DNA from: Desulfosudis oleivorans
GTDB lineage: Bacteria; Desulfobacterota; Desulfobacteria; Desulfobacterales; SURF-7
Reading direction: 5' to 3'
Assembly (NCBI GenBank): GCA_020723305.1
Contig: DYJC01000021.1
Span: 1 to 64,000 of the forward strand
Length of the DNA: 64,000 nucleotides
The notes beneath the pieces are model-generated. The model was not told the origin of the DNA and made no database searches. It saw only the letters and a list, made by a program, of their open reading frames with translations. Of this stretch, positions 9,022 to 18,600 are shown piece after piece; within the stretch, counting starts at the first letter, position 1, and the number at the start of each line of letters is the position of its first letter. Both the position numbers and the translations under genes were made by a program.

Positions 9022-11199
9022 TTAAAACAGTTTGAAATCCGTCTTGAGATCGAGTGAAACCAGGAACTGGGATTCTGTATAATCCTCCGGGTATCTCTCC
9101 AGAATTATGTTATACTCGTTGGAATCAAAATAAAACCATTTATGCTTGGCAGATATTGCCAGAAGCGAGTTCAGTTTAAAGGAGAGCGCATTGGAAATTT
9201 CCACACGGAATTGACGATTGTCCAAATCATCGCGCTTGAAGCCATAGAATGAATCCAGATTAAAAATATAAAAGATATTGTCCTTCCACAATTCGATTTT
9301 GGAATCTGCAAGCCCTTCAAAACCCACATAGGCCTCTTTTGGATCATCCTTGGTCTGTTTTTCAAAACCAAGACCCAGCTTTCCATTCAGATATTTGGAC
9401 TCAAACAAGGCACCTGCGGTTTCCCGGAACATCAACGGTCTTTTTTCCACTCCATCAACCACCACATCCTGAACCACTGTATCTACCTGTGATTTCTGAT
9501 AAGGCTTGATATTCGGATGTATGTTATAGGTATAAAGCGCCGTTCCCCGAAGCAGATTCTGCAGATATTCTTCATCCTTGCTGATAAAATAAACATAAGG
9601 CGTCAGAATCAGTTTGTGATACCGGTTGTAGATCGTGAAATCAATTTTATCTTCAATGCCCCATTTGGTATAAGAGGTTTTTGGTTTGCCGGCGGGCACA
9701 GAATCTCTTTCATCACGGGATACCTCGGCCTGATCCAGAAAATTGGACAAAGACAGGTCAATCGTCATTGCGATCCTGCGGTCCAGATACTCGAAATCAT
9801 TTTTGGCGATCACCTGTTCTGTTTTCAGGTCTGAACTGATCACCTCGGAAATGGAATTCCATGTATTCTTGTAGCTGATCTCCCTGCCGGACTGTTTTGC
9901 AATCCTGTCATATACCGGCTGGGTGGAACAGATCAGATAATCCCTTTTATCATCGATTGGATAGCCCTGTACTTGATCCTTGTCGATTCCGGCAGTCACA
10001 AGATCTTTCTGCTCCGCCACTGCTTTTTTCAGTTCCTTGCCGGTAATCCGGTACGTAAAAAGGGGAAAATCATCATTCACGATGGCCAGGATATCCGAAT
10101 AGGTCACTCTTCCGGAAAGCTCTTCAGACGATATCGCTTTCTGATCCAGGATGACCACCTCAACCCCGTAGCGGTGACGAAGTAGTTCCGCAGTCTGCCG
10201 GCCATTCACTGGCACCTGCCCAGGGATATTCTCAACCAGTGTCTGATCCCCTTCTGAGGCAAATTGCGATTTCCAGAGTTTCAGCCGTTTGATAAAATCA
10301 ATATAGCTTTGCGTATAAGCCACTCTATCCACCTTGGGAACCGTTGTCTTTAAGGTGTTGACCTCCAGCTTCTGTCCCGCCGTCATCGTCAGGGTATAGT
10401 ATCCTTCCGGCCGGGTCAAAGTGATCAGTGACCGGCCGGATTCAATATCCACCCTGGAGGCTTTGGAAGTGAACAACTGCCCCTCGGAGTCACCGCCGCT
10501 GATGCAGAGCGAAATATCTTTGTGCTTTTCCATGAGATCGAGATTTTCCTGATAAGGAAGCCCGGACAGAACGACAATGAAATCGGTCTGCTCCACCCGG
10601 AGTTTATCAATGGTTAAGGTCAGGACATTATTAATATTGGCAAAATTGGCGTCAAAAAGCTGCTTTTCCGCAACATCCAGGAAACCTCTTGGAGAAGTGA
10701 TCCCGATAAAGGCGAATTTTTTTCCTTTTATGGTGGATGTAAAATATGGCTGAAAAACAGTCTGTTCGTTTTTTTCAATATTGGCGGAGAGCAAAATCGT
10801 CCTTCGGTTCTGGGTCAGGAATTCAAGGTTCCCCAGGCCGATATTCAGATCGTTTGAAGATACCAGCGTAGCTGAAAAACCAAAATAACCCAGATAGTCC
10901 ATGGTTATAGACCCATGGGAAAATTTGGAAAGCAAGCCGGGATAAAAGGCATTACCCAGATCGAGCATGAGGTCGGCGGATCTTTTTTCCTGTTCCTGAA
11001 TCAGGGCCTGGGCCATCACCAGCATGGGATCTTCCTGATCCTGATTTTGTTCCGTCGTGGTAAAATTTCCGTTCAGATTGGAGGTGAGAAGGAGTGTGAC
11101 GGTTTGATCCAAAGGAGCGGCCAGAGCCACTGCCGGAAGCCATAGCAGGAATCCGGCAATCAAAATTCTTACTTTCATCATTTCTAAAATTTGGTTCAT
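9022..11199 (-). CDS. 5'-nucleotidase-like pseudoenzyme with beta-barrel-like C-terminus
   Basis: About 725 residues from the ATG at 11199, which has GAGATAT upstream and clears the previous stop by 25 nt; an in-frame extension to 11373 overlaps the upstream gene. A signal peptide (ILIAGFLLWLPAVALA) is followed by a UshA-like metallophosphoesterase region in which the metal motifs are degraded: LLLTSNLNGNF (36-46) for the usual TNDxHG, DLGNAF (80-85) for DxGD, and VSSNDLNIG (113-121) for GNHE. A 5NT_C-like domain follows (VNGRQTAELLRHRYG, YSDILAIVNDDFPL). The final ~200 residues are aromatic-rich alternating strands ending in Phe, like an outer-membrane barrel. The likely place is the periplasm and outer membrane. 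It is co-transcribed with the coiled-coil lipoprotein. Confidence 0.7.
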   Translation of the reverse strand: MNQILEMMKVRILIAGFLLWLPAVALAAPLDQTVTLLLTSNLNGNFTTTEQNQDQEDPMLVMAQALIQEQEKRSADLMLDLGNAFYPGLLSKFSHGSITMDYLGYFGFSATLVSSNDLNIGLGNLEFLTQNRRTILLSANIEKNEQTVFQPYFTSTIKGKKFAFIGITSPRGFLDVAEKQLFDANFANINNVLTLTIDKLRVEQTDFIVVLSGLPYQENLDLMEKHKDISLCISGGDSEGQLFTSKASRVDIESGRSLITLTRPEGYYTLTMTAGQKLEVNTLKTTVPKVDRVAYTQSYIDFIKRLKLWKSQFASEGDQTLVENIPGQVPVNGRQTAELLRHRYGVEVVILDQKAISSEELSGRVTYSDILAIVNDDFPLFTYRITGKELKKAVAEQKDLVTAGIDKDQVQGYPIDDKRDYLICSTQPVYDRIAKQSGREISYKNTWNSISEVISSDLKTEQVIAKNDFEYLDRRIAMTIDLSLSNFLDQAEVSRDERDSVPAGKPKTSYTKWGIEDKIDFTIYNRYHKLILTPYVYFISKDEEYLQNLLRGTALYTYNIHPNIKPYQKSQVDTVVQDVVVDGVEKRPLMFRETAGALFESKYLNGKLGLGFEKQTKDDPKEAYVGFEGLADSKIELWKDNIFYIFNLDSFYGFKRDDLDNRQFRVEISNALSFKLNSLLAISAKHKWFYFDSNEYNIILERYPEDYTESQFLVSLDLKTDFKLF

Positions 11200-11224
11200 T
11201 AATATATCTCTTTTTCCTAAAAAC

Positions 11225-12271
11225 TTATTGTTTCGGCGCCGGTTGTACTGGTTCAGATGCCGGCTGGACTTCTGCATCCGCTTTTTGGACCGGGGCTTTA
11301 TATTCATCCATTTTTTTCTGCATGGTTCCGATTGTGGCCTTTTGTTCATCCATTGTTTTCTGCATGGTTCCAATCGTTGCCTGACGTTCGTCCATTATCT
11401 TCTGCATGGTTCCAATCATGGCCTGACGCTCGTCCATTATCTTCTGCATGGTTCCAATCGTTGCCTGACGTTCATCGATTGTTTTCTGCATGGTTCCGAT
11501 CATTGCCTTTTGTTCATCGATTGTTTTCTGCATGGTTCCGATCATTGCCTTTTGTTCATCGGTTGTTTTCTGCATGGTTCCAATCGTTGCCTGACGTTCG
11601 TCCAATGTTTTCTGCATGGTTTCCATCTTTATCCGATCATCGGCGACAGTCTTCTGCAGGGTCTGTATCAAACCATTGGCTTTGGTCAGGGAATCATTCA
11701 GGGATGCCAGTTTGGCTTCTTTTTCCGCCAGATTCTTTGTCATGGTATTCAAACGGTTTTCATATTCCTGCGATTTCTGCGCAAAGGCGGATTGCATTGC
11801 CTGCCGTTCTTCTGTAAACGCATCCTTCTGTTTTTTCAATTCCTGTTCGAACCGCACTGTTTCGACGGCAAGCTTGTCCAGGGTCGCTGTATTCAGGTCC
11901 GTCAACTCCTGAATTTTTGCATTGCTCTGTTCTTCAAGTGTTTTGTACTGGCCTTCCAGGGTTACGTATTTCTGGTTCATCATGGCCATGTCGGTTTCAT
12001 ACTTCTGGTTCAACTCGGCAAGATCAGTCTTTAACCCTCCGATTTCCTTCTTAAGCTGTTCGATATCGCTCCTGCACGCACGATTTTCCTCTTTAAACAC
12101 TTCGTTTTCACGAATCGCCAGGCTCAGATTATTCTTCATCAGATGGTATTCAGCCTTGAGTTGTTCGTCGGTCTTGGGTTCTTCCATATTCTTCGGAGCA
12201 TTGATACTCGGAAAGGATGCACAAGAGATGGCAACCATCCAAACAATCGATAATATCCAAATTTTTTTCAT
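11225..12271 (-). CDS. Coiled-coil lipoprotein with 14-residue repeats
   Basis: A 348-residue protein. The signal peptide ends in a lipobox-like VAISC (Cys17). Residues 40-200 are charged, heptad-rich coiled coil, and residues 217-328 are eight near-identical 14-residue units (GTMQKTIDEQKAMI type), equal to two heptads each. The C-terminus is a Pro/Ala/Gln tail ending APKQ. It is probably a long periplasmic rod or tether anchored in a membrane. It precedes the barrel-like gene by 25 bp and has a good sigma-70-type promoter at 12413-12441. No named family was recognised. Confidence 0.75.
   Translation of the reverse strand: MKKIWILSIVWMVAISCASFPSINAPKNMEEPKTDEQLKAEYHLMKNNLSLAIRENEVFKEENRACRSDIEQLKKEIGGLKTDLAELNQKYETDMAMMNQKYVTLEGQYKTLEEQSNAKIQELTDLNTATLDKLAVETVRFEQELKKQKDAFTEERQAMQSAFAQKSQEYENRLNTMTKNLAEKEAKLASLNDSLTKANGLIQTLQKTVADDRIKMETMQKTLDERQATIGTMQKTTDEQKAMIGTMQKTIDEQKAMIGTMQKTIDERQATIGTMQKIMDERQAMIGTMQKIMDERQATIGTMQKTMDEQKATIGTMQKKMDEYKAPVQKADAEVQPASEPVQPAPKQ
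11288..11623 (-). repeat. Eight tandem 42-bp repeats in a coding sequence
   Basis: Eight in-frame 42-bp units encode the 14-residue coiled-coil repeats of the lipoprotein. Nucleotide similarity between units is high (TGCATGGTTCC... on the plus strand recurs each unit), so copy number can change by slippage while preserving the frame and the heptad register. Confidence 0.9.
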
Positions 12272-12412
12272 CTTTTTTTTCTCAATCCATTATGATTATC
12301 TTTTTCCCAGGTGGCTTACAAACCGGTAATCATACCCGAAAAACAATATAACAATCTGTTTTTAATATTGTTCTCAACCTGGATACCTGTAAAAGTCAAT
12401 TTTGCAGCGGAG

Positions 12413-12441
12413 ACTATGCCGAAAAAGAACCTGTGTGTCAA
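12413..12441 (-). promoter_or_regulatory. Sigma-70-type promoter of the envelope operon
   Basis: Minus-strand TTGACA (12436-12441), 17-nt spacer, CATAGT (12413-12418). It points to the lipoprotein gene starting at 12271, giving a leader of about 135 nt. The rest of the gap 12442-12674 is AT-rich with no recognisable gene. Confidence 0.6.
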
Positions 12442-12674
12442 TAAACATTTGTTTGCGGGGTTATGGCATTATTTTTATGGCCACCTGGTTTTATGTTTTC
12501 TCACAGCATCTTAACCCTTGTTTTCGTTTCAACACATTAAATGATCTTGTTTTTTATCACTAAATATTGCTTTTTAAAAACATCGTTCACAGCACAAAGC
12601 TCCTCAATAATATCTGAATGAGACACATTAAACATGAATTTGGGCAGCCGTAACTACACCGAAAAATAATTTTT

Positions 12675-13109
12675 TTAGCTGCCGAATGTGTTCATCAGCT
12701 TGCGGATTTCGATATCGATTTTCGGCAGGGCGATTTCCGGAGGTTCGAAATCAATATCATGAATATGCCAGTAGGTGATTTTCTCGGCCCATCCCGGAAA
12801 CATATGTTTCATCATGTCATAGTGTTCAGCTTTTTTCAGGGCAATGGTCAGATCCGCTTTTTCAAGATCTGCTTCTTCCAGCTGAATTGGATAACGATGG
12901 TCTATCGCTGTTCTGATCCCCATGTCTTTCAGCCGGTTCGTCACCACATCATATATCGGTCCAGGATTGTTGTATTGCGAGGCGAGAATTCCGCGGGAAT
13001 CCGCCTTCCAGTTCAATCCATATTCATCGGCATAATGATTGAACAGCAGCTCGGAATAACGGCTCCGGTAATAGTTACCCGTACAGAAAAATAAAATCGT
13101 TTTTTGCAT
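12675..13109 (-). CDS. Low-molecular-weight protein-tyrosine-phosphatase-like protein
   Basis: About 144 residues from the ATG at 13109, which puts the catalytic loop at the N-terminus as the family requires; an in-frame extension to 13199 has no homology support. The P-loop FFCTGNYYRSR fits CX5R with Cys and Arg present, and the family's GIL and D-HRYP segments follow. The general-acid Asp-Pro pair is not obvious: the C-terminal WHIHDIDFEPPE offers Asp residues in another setting. It could be a phosphatase or a related reductase-like protein. It is preceded on the same strand by the AAA/DUF4143 gene 118 bp away. Confidence 0.75.
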   Translation of the reverse strand: MQKTILFFCTGNYYRSRYSELLFNHYADEYGLNWKADSRGILASQYNNPGPIYDVVTNRLKDMGIRTAIDHRYPIQLEEADLEKADLTIALKKAEHYDMMKHMFPGWAEKITYWHIHDIDFEPPEIALPKIDIEIRKLMNTFGS

Positions 13110-13226
13110 AAGAACCTGTATAGATGGAAATGAACGCCCCAGTGGCCAAAATCCTGTTTTCCCATGGATGAGAATATGGGAAGGAAAATATGATGTCAAT
13201 AACTGTTTATACCTGCTGTTGTTCTA

Positions 13227-14399
13227 TCAGAACGTAAAAGTCGCTTTTTTCCCGATTTCTTTCCAGCCGATGACTTTACTTCCTTTATGATCATAAGATT
13301 CATCACCGCCATAAATCAATACCGGTGCAGTGGCCATATCTCCGGCCAGCGTCCGCCATTTTTCCAGGCCGGCAAATGACTCATAGGTCAAGGTGCGGCC
13401 CGACTTAATTTCGATGGGCATCAGTTTTGTGCCCTGCTCGAGAATCAAATCGACTTCATTACCGTTACTATCCCGCCAGAAAAAAGCAGAAGGTTTTTCG
13501 CCACAGTTCAGTTTTGATTTGATCAGCTCTGAAATAATAAATGTCTCAAATAGATTACCCCGCAGTGGGTGTGTTATGATTTGTTCTGTTGTTCGAATGC
13601 CCAGAAGCCAGGCAGCCAGACCGACATCATAGAAATAAAGTTTGGGCATCTTGACCAATCTTTTACTGAAATTGACAGAATGAGGCCGCAGGAGAAAAAC
13701 AATATAGCTTGCCTCAAGAACGGATATCCAGGCCTTAGCTGTATTATGGGTTATACCGCATTCTGTCGCCAGTGAAGAAAGATTGAGCAACTGCCCCGTA
13801 CGTCCGGCGCATAATCTCACAAAACGTTGGAAGGTTTCCAATTCCTGAATCTTGAGCATCTGACGGACATCACGTTCAACATAAGCTGTAACATAAGCGC
13901 TATACCAGCTTGCAGGAACGAGCGAGCGATCATAAACAGGCGGATAGCTGCCGGTCAACATCATGGCATCAATATCCGAAGGCAGAATTCCGGCATCTGC
14001 CAATTCGTTGATGGTAAACGGAAGCAGTTCAACAAAAGCCGTACGTCCTGCAAGGGATTGTGTGATCCCGGACATCAGGCCAAACTGTTGAGAACCTGTC
14101 AGGATAAACATGCCCATTTTACCACTGATATCTACGCAGGTTTGAAGATATGAAAGGATATCGGGACAACGCTGTACTTCATCCAGCACAGCACCGTTGG
14201 GGAAACGCGCCAGAAACGAACGTGGATCATCACTGGCAGCCTGTCGTAAATCAGGCTCTTCCAATGAAGCGTAAGGTTTGTTTTTAAAGACCGCCATGGC
14301 AAGCGTTGTCTTCCCTGACTGACGCGGTCCCGTCAACGTAACAATTGGAAATCCGTGCAGCAGATTCCGAATGGTTTTTTCCGCAATTCGATTAATCAT
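13227..14399 (-). CDS. AAA ATPase with DUF4143 nuclease-like domain
   Basis: About 390 residues from the ATG at 14399; an in-frame start at 14453 is also possible. The Walker A motif GPRQSGKTT opens an AAA_14 domain, with Walker B VLDEVQRCP and sensor LTGSQQF. The DUF4143 C-terminal domain contains WRDSNGNEVDLILE and MPIEIKSG, the E/D...ExK pattern of PD-(D/E)XK-like folds. These proteins are widespread, often in accessory regions; their function is not established. It appears to be a lone gene. Confidence 0.9.
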   Translation of the reverse strand: MINRIAEKTIRNLLHGFPIVTLTGPRQSGKTTLAMAVFKNKPYASLEEPDLRQAASDDPRSFLARFPNGAVLDEVQRCPDILSYLQTCVDISGKMGMFILTGSQQFGLMSGITQSLAGRTAFVELLPFTINELADAGILPSDIDAMMLTGSYPPVYDRSLVPASWYSAYVTAYVERDVRQMLKIQELETFQRFVRLCAGRTGQLLNLSSLATECGITHNTAKAWISVLEASYIVFLLRPHSVNFSKRLVKMPKLYFYDVGLAAWLLGIRTTEQIITHPLRGNLFETFIISELIKSKLNCGEKPSAFFWRDSNGNEVDLILEQGTKLMPIEIKSGRTLTYESFAGLEKWRTLAGDMATAPVLIYGGDESYDHKGSKVIGWKEIGKKATFTF

Positions 14400-14614
14400 G
14401 CCGGAACCATAACCGATTTTATGCAATCTGTCAATTGCTTTTACAAATAACACAACTAATTCATCGGGCAGTTTTTTCCTGAGGATAACAATGCCAATTC
14501 CGGTGTTATGTGCGCCCCACAGTCAGGACAGAGCCGGGGGTATACCGGTTGTTATTATTGACAACGCTTATGGATAATGTACAAAATTTCGCGTGTGACA
14601 TATAAAACAACTCA

Positions 14615-14643
14615 TTGACACACGGATTTGATTCAGATTATAT
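14615..14643 (+). promoter_or_regulatory. Promoter upstream of the GEMM riboswitch
   Basis: TTGACA (14615-14620), 17-nt spacer, TTATAT (14638-14643). The predicted transcription start near 14650 lies just before the aptamer, which supports both calls. Confidence 0.65.
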
Positions 14644-14667
14644 TGTTTCAAAAATCAATCTATATCC

Positions 14668-14746
14668 ATAGTGATGAAAAAGCCTAACACCGAGTGATCG
14701 GTTGACGGAAAGCCACGGATCTTTTGTAAAAGATAGCCGGGTTGCC
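14668..14746 (+). promoter_or_regulatory. GEMM (cyclic dinucleotide) riboswitch aptamer
   Basis: The conserved core of the GEMM-I class is visible: a 5' segment AAAGCCTAAC, a short helix closed by a GTGA (GNRA) tetraloop (CCGA GTGA TCGG), the junction GACGGAAAGCCACGG, a second hairpin (ATCTTTT/AAAAGAT) and the 3' signature GATAGCCGGGTTGCC. GEMM RNAs bind c-di-GMP, and a subclass with A in place of the ligand-contacting G20 prefers 3',3'-cGAMP. Here the base at that place appears to be A, by hand alignment. The P1 helix is not well formed in my reading. It controls the CsgG-like/RCC1 lipoprotein pair. Confidence 0.85.
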
Positions 14747-14765
14747 AAATAATGGTAGCCCGGCT
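14735..14765 (+). terminator. Intrinsic terminator overlapping the riboswitch
   Basis: A 12-bp stem (AGCCGGGTTGCC / GGTAGCCCGGCT, two G-U pairs) with a 7-nt loop is followed by TTCTTGCTTTT. Its 5' arm is the 3' end of the aptamer, so ligand-bound aptamer and terminator are mutually exclusive. This suggests an ON switch acting on transcription. Confidence 0.75.
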
Positions 14766-14823
14766 TTCTTGCTTTTAAAAACGCTGATATTCAATATGGA
14801 ACACTTTTACGTAGGTGACAACA

Positions 14824-15591
14824 ATGAAAATCAGAAAAAGCACCCCAATCTGCCTAATTTTAATTCTTAATTTACTTTTTCCCAATATCATTTTAGCCCA
14901 GGATCGCCTGGCTGTTATGAACCTTAAGGCAAGTGGTGATATCAAGCAGGAACTTGGTGATACGATTTCGGAAGAGATCAGAAGCCAGATCCACAAGCTT
15001 GGCATTTATGAGGTTGTCAGTCAGGAGGACATTAACGAATTGGCCCAACGGACGGCAACCCTCCAGAAAATTGGATGTGAGGAAGATAACCAGTGCCTGA
15101 TTCTTTTTGGGAACAAACTCAACTCGCGATTCATGGTAGCCGGATCTTTAGCAAAATTGAAAGATAAATATCATCTGGCTATCAGATTATTGGATACAAT
15201 CGGTGAAGAATCTGGTGCAAAAGCCCGGGAAAGCCGCACCTGCTCCTGTTCAAAAGATGAATTATTGCAAGTCGGGCGGGTATTGGCGGTACAGATGATC
15301 TACAATTACTACAAAGGAAATCCTCCTGGAAAAAATGCCTCATCCATTGTTCTAGATATGCATAAAACAAAAGTGAAAAGTCTGGAAACCGTCCTTGAGC
15401 AAACCAGAGAAGACAATATTATTGAGGAGGATCGAAGCTTTATTTCCAGATATAAATGGTGGATTCTGGGCGGTCTGGTGGTTGTTGCCGGTGGCGCTGC
15501 TGCTGGATCCGGCGGCGGAGGCGGCGGTGACAGTACTGAACAACAGCCTGCCTCAAACACCGAAACCGGCCCAGTGGCTGTAACGTGGTAG
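14824..15591 (+). CDS. Secreted CsgG/TolB-like protein with C-terminal membrane anchor
   Basis: A 255-residue protein. The ATG at 14824 follows TAGGTG; a GTG at 14815 is an alternative. The signal peptide is ICLILILNLLFPNIILA. The main domain (DRLAVMNLKASG, LGDTISEEIRSQI, YEVVSQEDINELAQ, MVAGSLAKLKDKYHLAIRLLDT) has the pattern of the CsgG/TolB-N/LpoB-like periplasmic fold common in Desulfobacterota. Near the C-terminus WWILGGLVVVAGGAAAGS is a membrane segment followed by a Gly run. It is the first gene after the GEMM riboswitch and lies 12 bp before the RCC1 lipoprotein, so both are switched together. Confidence 0.75.
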   Translation: MKIRKSTPICLILILNLLFPNIILAQDRLAVMNLKASGDIKQELGDTISEEIRSQIHKLGIYEVVSQEDINELAQRTATLQKIGCEEDNQCLILFGNKLNSRFMVAGSLAKLKDKYHLAIRLLDTIGEESGAKARESRTCSCSKDELLQVGRVLAVQMIYNYYKGNPPGKNASSIVLDMHKTKVKSLETVLEQTREDNIIEEDRSFISRYKWWILGGLVVVAGGAAAGSGGGGGGDSTEQQPASNTETGPVAVTW

Positions 15592-15603
15592 ATCGAGGGA
15601 ATT

Positions 15604-18600
15604 ATGAAAATATTGAAAATCATCAATCCGGTTTTCCTTTTCCTTATGGGCCAATTTCAAAACGATTATAAAGCGTCACACCGGCGAAAATCAGTGCTCA
15701 GAAAAGAGCCGAAAATACCGGATTTTAGTTTTCGCCGGAACTACAATAAGAGTCTTTTGAAATTGGCTCTTATATCTATTCTTTTTTTTCTGACCTCTTG
15801 CAGCAATGATCCTGATCATTCCAATAATGTATCCATACATGGTGATCAGGAAACAGGCCCCTTATCAATTTCACTCAACTGGAAGGGTGCTGATCACACA
15901 GAAAACCAGAATGGCGAAGTACGTCAGGCCAGTGCCGTGGTGTTAAATGAAAACGGGACCATCGATTGCCTGGGCAGCAATCTCACAACGATTTATGTAA
16001 GTATCTATGACCAGAGCAATAATGCGTTTATAACCGATAATGGCCAGGGATGGAATTGTGAAGATCATCAGGGTGTTATCCTGGAGGTTTCTTCCGGAAC
16101 CGGCCGCAAGATTGTTTGTCTGGGAAAAGACGGCAGCGGCAATGTAATGTACCGGGGAGAGCAAACCGATGTGACCGTGATTGGCGGAATTGCGCCTTCT
16201 GAAGCAAAGCCGGTCAATGTTGACATGAAATCATTTACCACCACATTGTCTCCGGTGGATGATGACAACACAGCCAATGTTGATACCCCACAATTTCAAT
16301 GGGAAGCGATTACCAATGCGTCCGGTTATCAGGTGCAGGTCTCAAAAAATGCTGATTTTTCCTCGATTCAGATGGATGAACAATCCACTACCAGCAACTT
16401 TACAACACCGGCCTTTCCATCTTCAGGCACTTACTACTGGCGTGTCAGGCCCATCGATATTCACGGTTCAGAGGGCGCCTGGTCTAGTGCCCAGCCATTG
16501 AACCTGCTGCTACCACCCGCATCATCAACCAATGATGCCACCTCTGTTACAGGTAGCTCGGCTGAATTAAGTGGAGCCATAAACCCAAAGGGATTGGCAA
16601 CGACCTGCCATTTTGAATATGGAACCACAACCGCTTATGGATCGGTGACACCAGATCAGAACATGGGGTCAGACAGTGCGAACGTATCCGTAAATGCGAC
16701 CATTACCGGGCTTGCTTCGGAAACAACCTATCACTTCCGTCTTGTGGCGACAAACAGCGCCGGCACCGCTTATAGCGCAGACAAAACCTGTAATACATCC
16801 GATATAGCGCCGCCAATAGTAAAGACAACCAACCCCCTAAACAATGCCACCAGTGTTGGAGTCAGGACGACCATTACCGCTACCTTCTCAGAGCCTATGG
16901 ATTCAGCAACATTTACAGCAACATCCTTTCTGGTAAATGATGGCACAGCCAATATTTCCGGTTCTATCAGTCTCAATGGTACAATCGTGACCTTCAAGCC
17001 ATCATCAGAGTTGAATTTTGGCAATAAAACCTATACAGTCACGATAAAAAACAGTGTCAAGGATCTTGCCGGAAATGCAATGCCAAATGATTTTTCATGG
17101 TCATTCAGCACTCCGGAAGATGTGCCACCAAGAGTTCTGTCCACTTATCCAAAAGATAATACCCATGGCTGGCAGGTACATCCAACGATCAAGGCAATAT
17201 TTTCCGAGTCTATGGATGCTGCAACCCTTACAACAGCAACTTTTATCGTAAATGACGGTACAACCGATACCATCGGCACGGTTACCTACAACAATTCGGA
17301 CATGATGGCAATTTTTACACCATCCGGCAACTTATCTTGCGATACACTTTACACAGTTACCATAACAACCAATGTAAAAGACACGGCCGGCAACAAACTG
17401 GAGTCCAATAAAACATGGCAGTTCACCACTACCCCAAAATGTACAGGAGAAGTGGTTGCTGGAATAAATTATTCGTTGGCAATAAAAGCCGACGGTACAC
17501 TATGGGCTTGGGGGGGAAATGGTTCCGGCCAGCTCGGGGACGGCACATATACAAACCAAAATACTCCAACACAGATCGAAACCGATACGGACTGGGTTGA
17601 TATAACTGCCGGAGGGGGGCATACCCTGGCCATAAAGACTGATGGTACGCTATGGGCTTGGGGGTATAACTATATTGGCCAACTCGGAGACGGGACAATT
17701 ACAAATAAAAGCACTCCAACACAGATCGGAACCCACACGGATTGGGCTGCTGTAACTGCTGGAGGGGGTCATACCCTGGCCGTAAAGACTGATGGTACGC
17801 TATGGGCTTGGGGATATAATGCTTATGGCCAGCTCGGAAATGGGACAAATACAGACAAAAACTCGCCGACACAGATCGGAACTCAAACGGATTGGGCTGC
17901 TGTGACTGCTGGATCTTATCATACTCTGGCCGTAAAGACCGACGGTACGCTATGGGCCTGGGGATATAACGATTATGGCCAGCTCGGAAATGGGACAAAT
18001 ACAGACAAAAGCACACCAACACAGATCGGAACCCACACAGACTGGGTTGCTGTGACTGCTGGACAACGCCACGCCCTGGCAGTAAAAACCAACGGTACGC
18101 TATGGGCTTGGGGGGGAAACGGTTCTGGCCAGCTCGGGGATGGGACGAACATAGATAAGAACGCCCCGACACAGCTCGGAACCGATACGGACTGGGCTGC
18201 TGTGACTGCTGGATCTTATCATACCCTGGCCGTAAAGACCGACGGTACGCTATGGGCTTGGGGACAAAATACTTATTATGGTCAGCTCGGGGATGGGACG
18301 AACATAGACAAGAACGCCCCGACACAGCTCGGAACCGATACGGACTGGGCTGCTGTGACTGCTGGAGAACACCACACCCTGGCCGTAAAGATCGACGGTA
18401 CGCTATGGGCTTGGGGAGATAACTATTCTGGCCAGCTCGGGGACGGGACAGATACAAATAAAAACACTCCAACACAGATCGAAACCGATACAGACTGGGA
18501 TGCTGTGACTGCTACATTTAAACATTCCTTGGCAGTCAAAACCGACGGTACGCTCTGGGGTTGGGGGTATAACGCTTCTGGCCAGCTCGGGGACGGGACA

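Noticed and set aside
11228-12034. Long plus-strand frames opposite the coiled-coil lipoprotein
   Set aside because: They are shadows of the 42-bp repeats; the translation is a monotonous Cys/Phe/His repeat.
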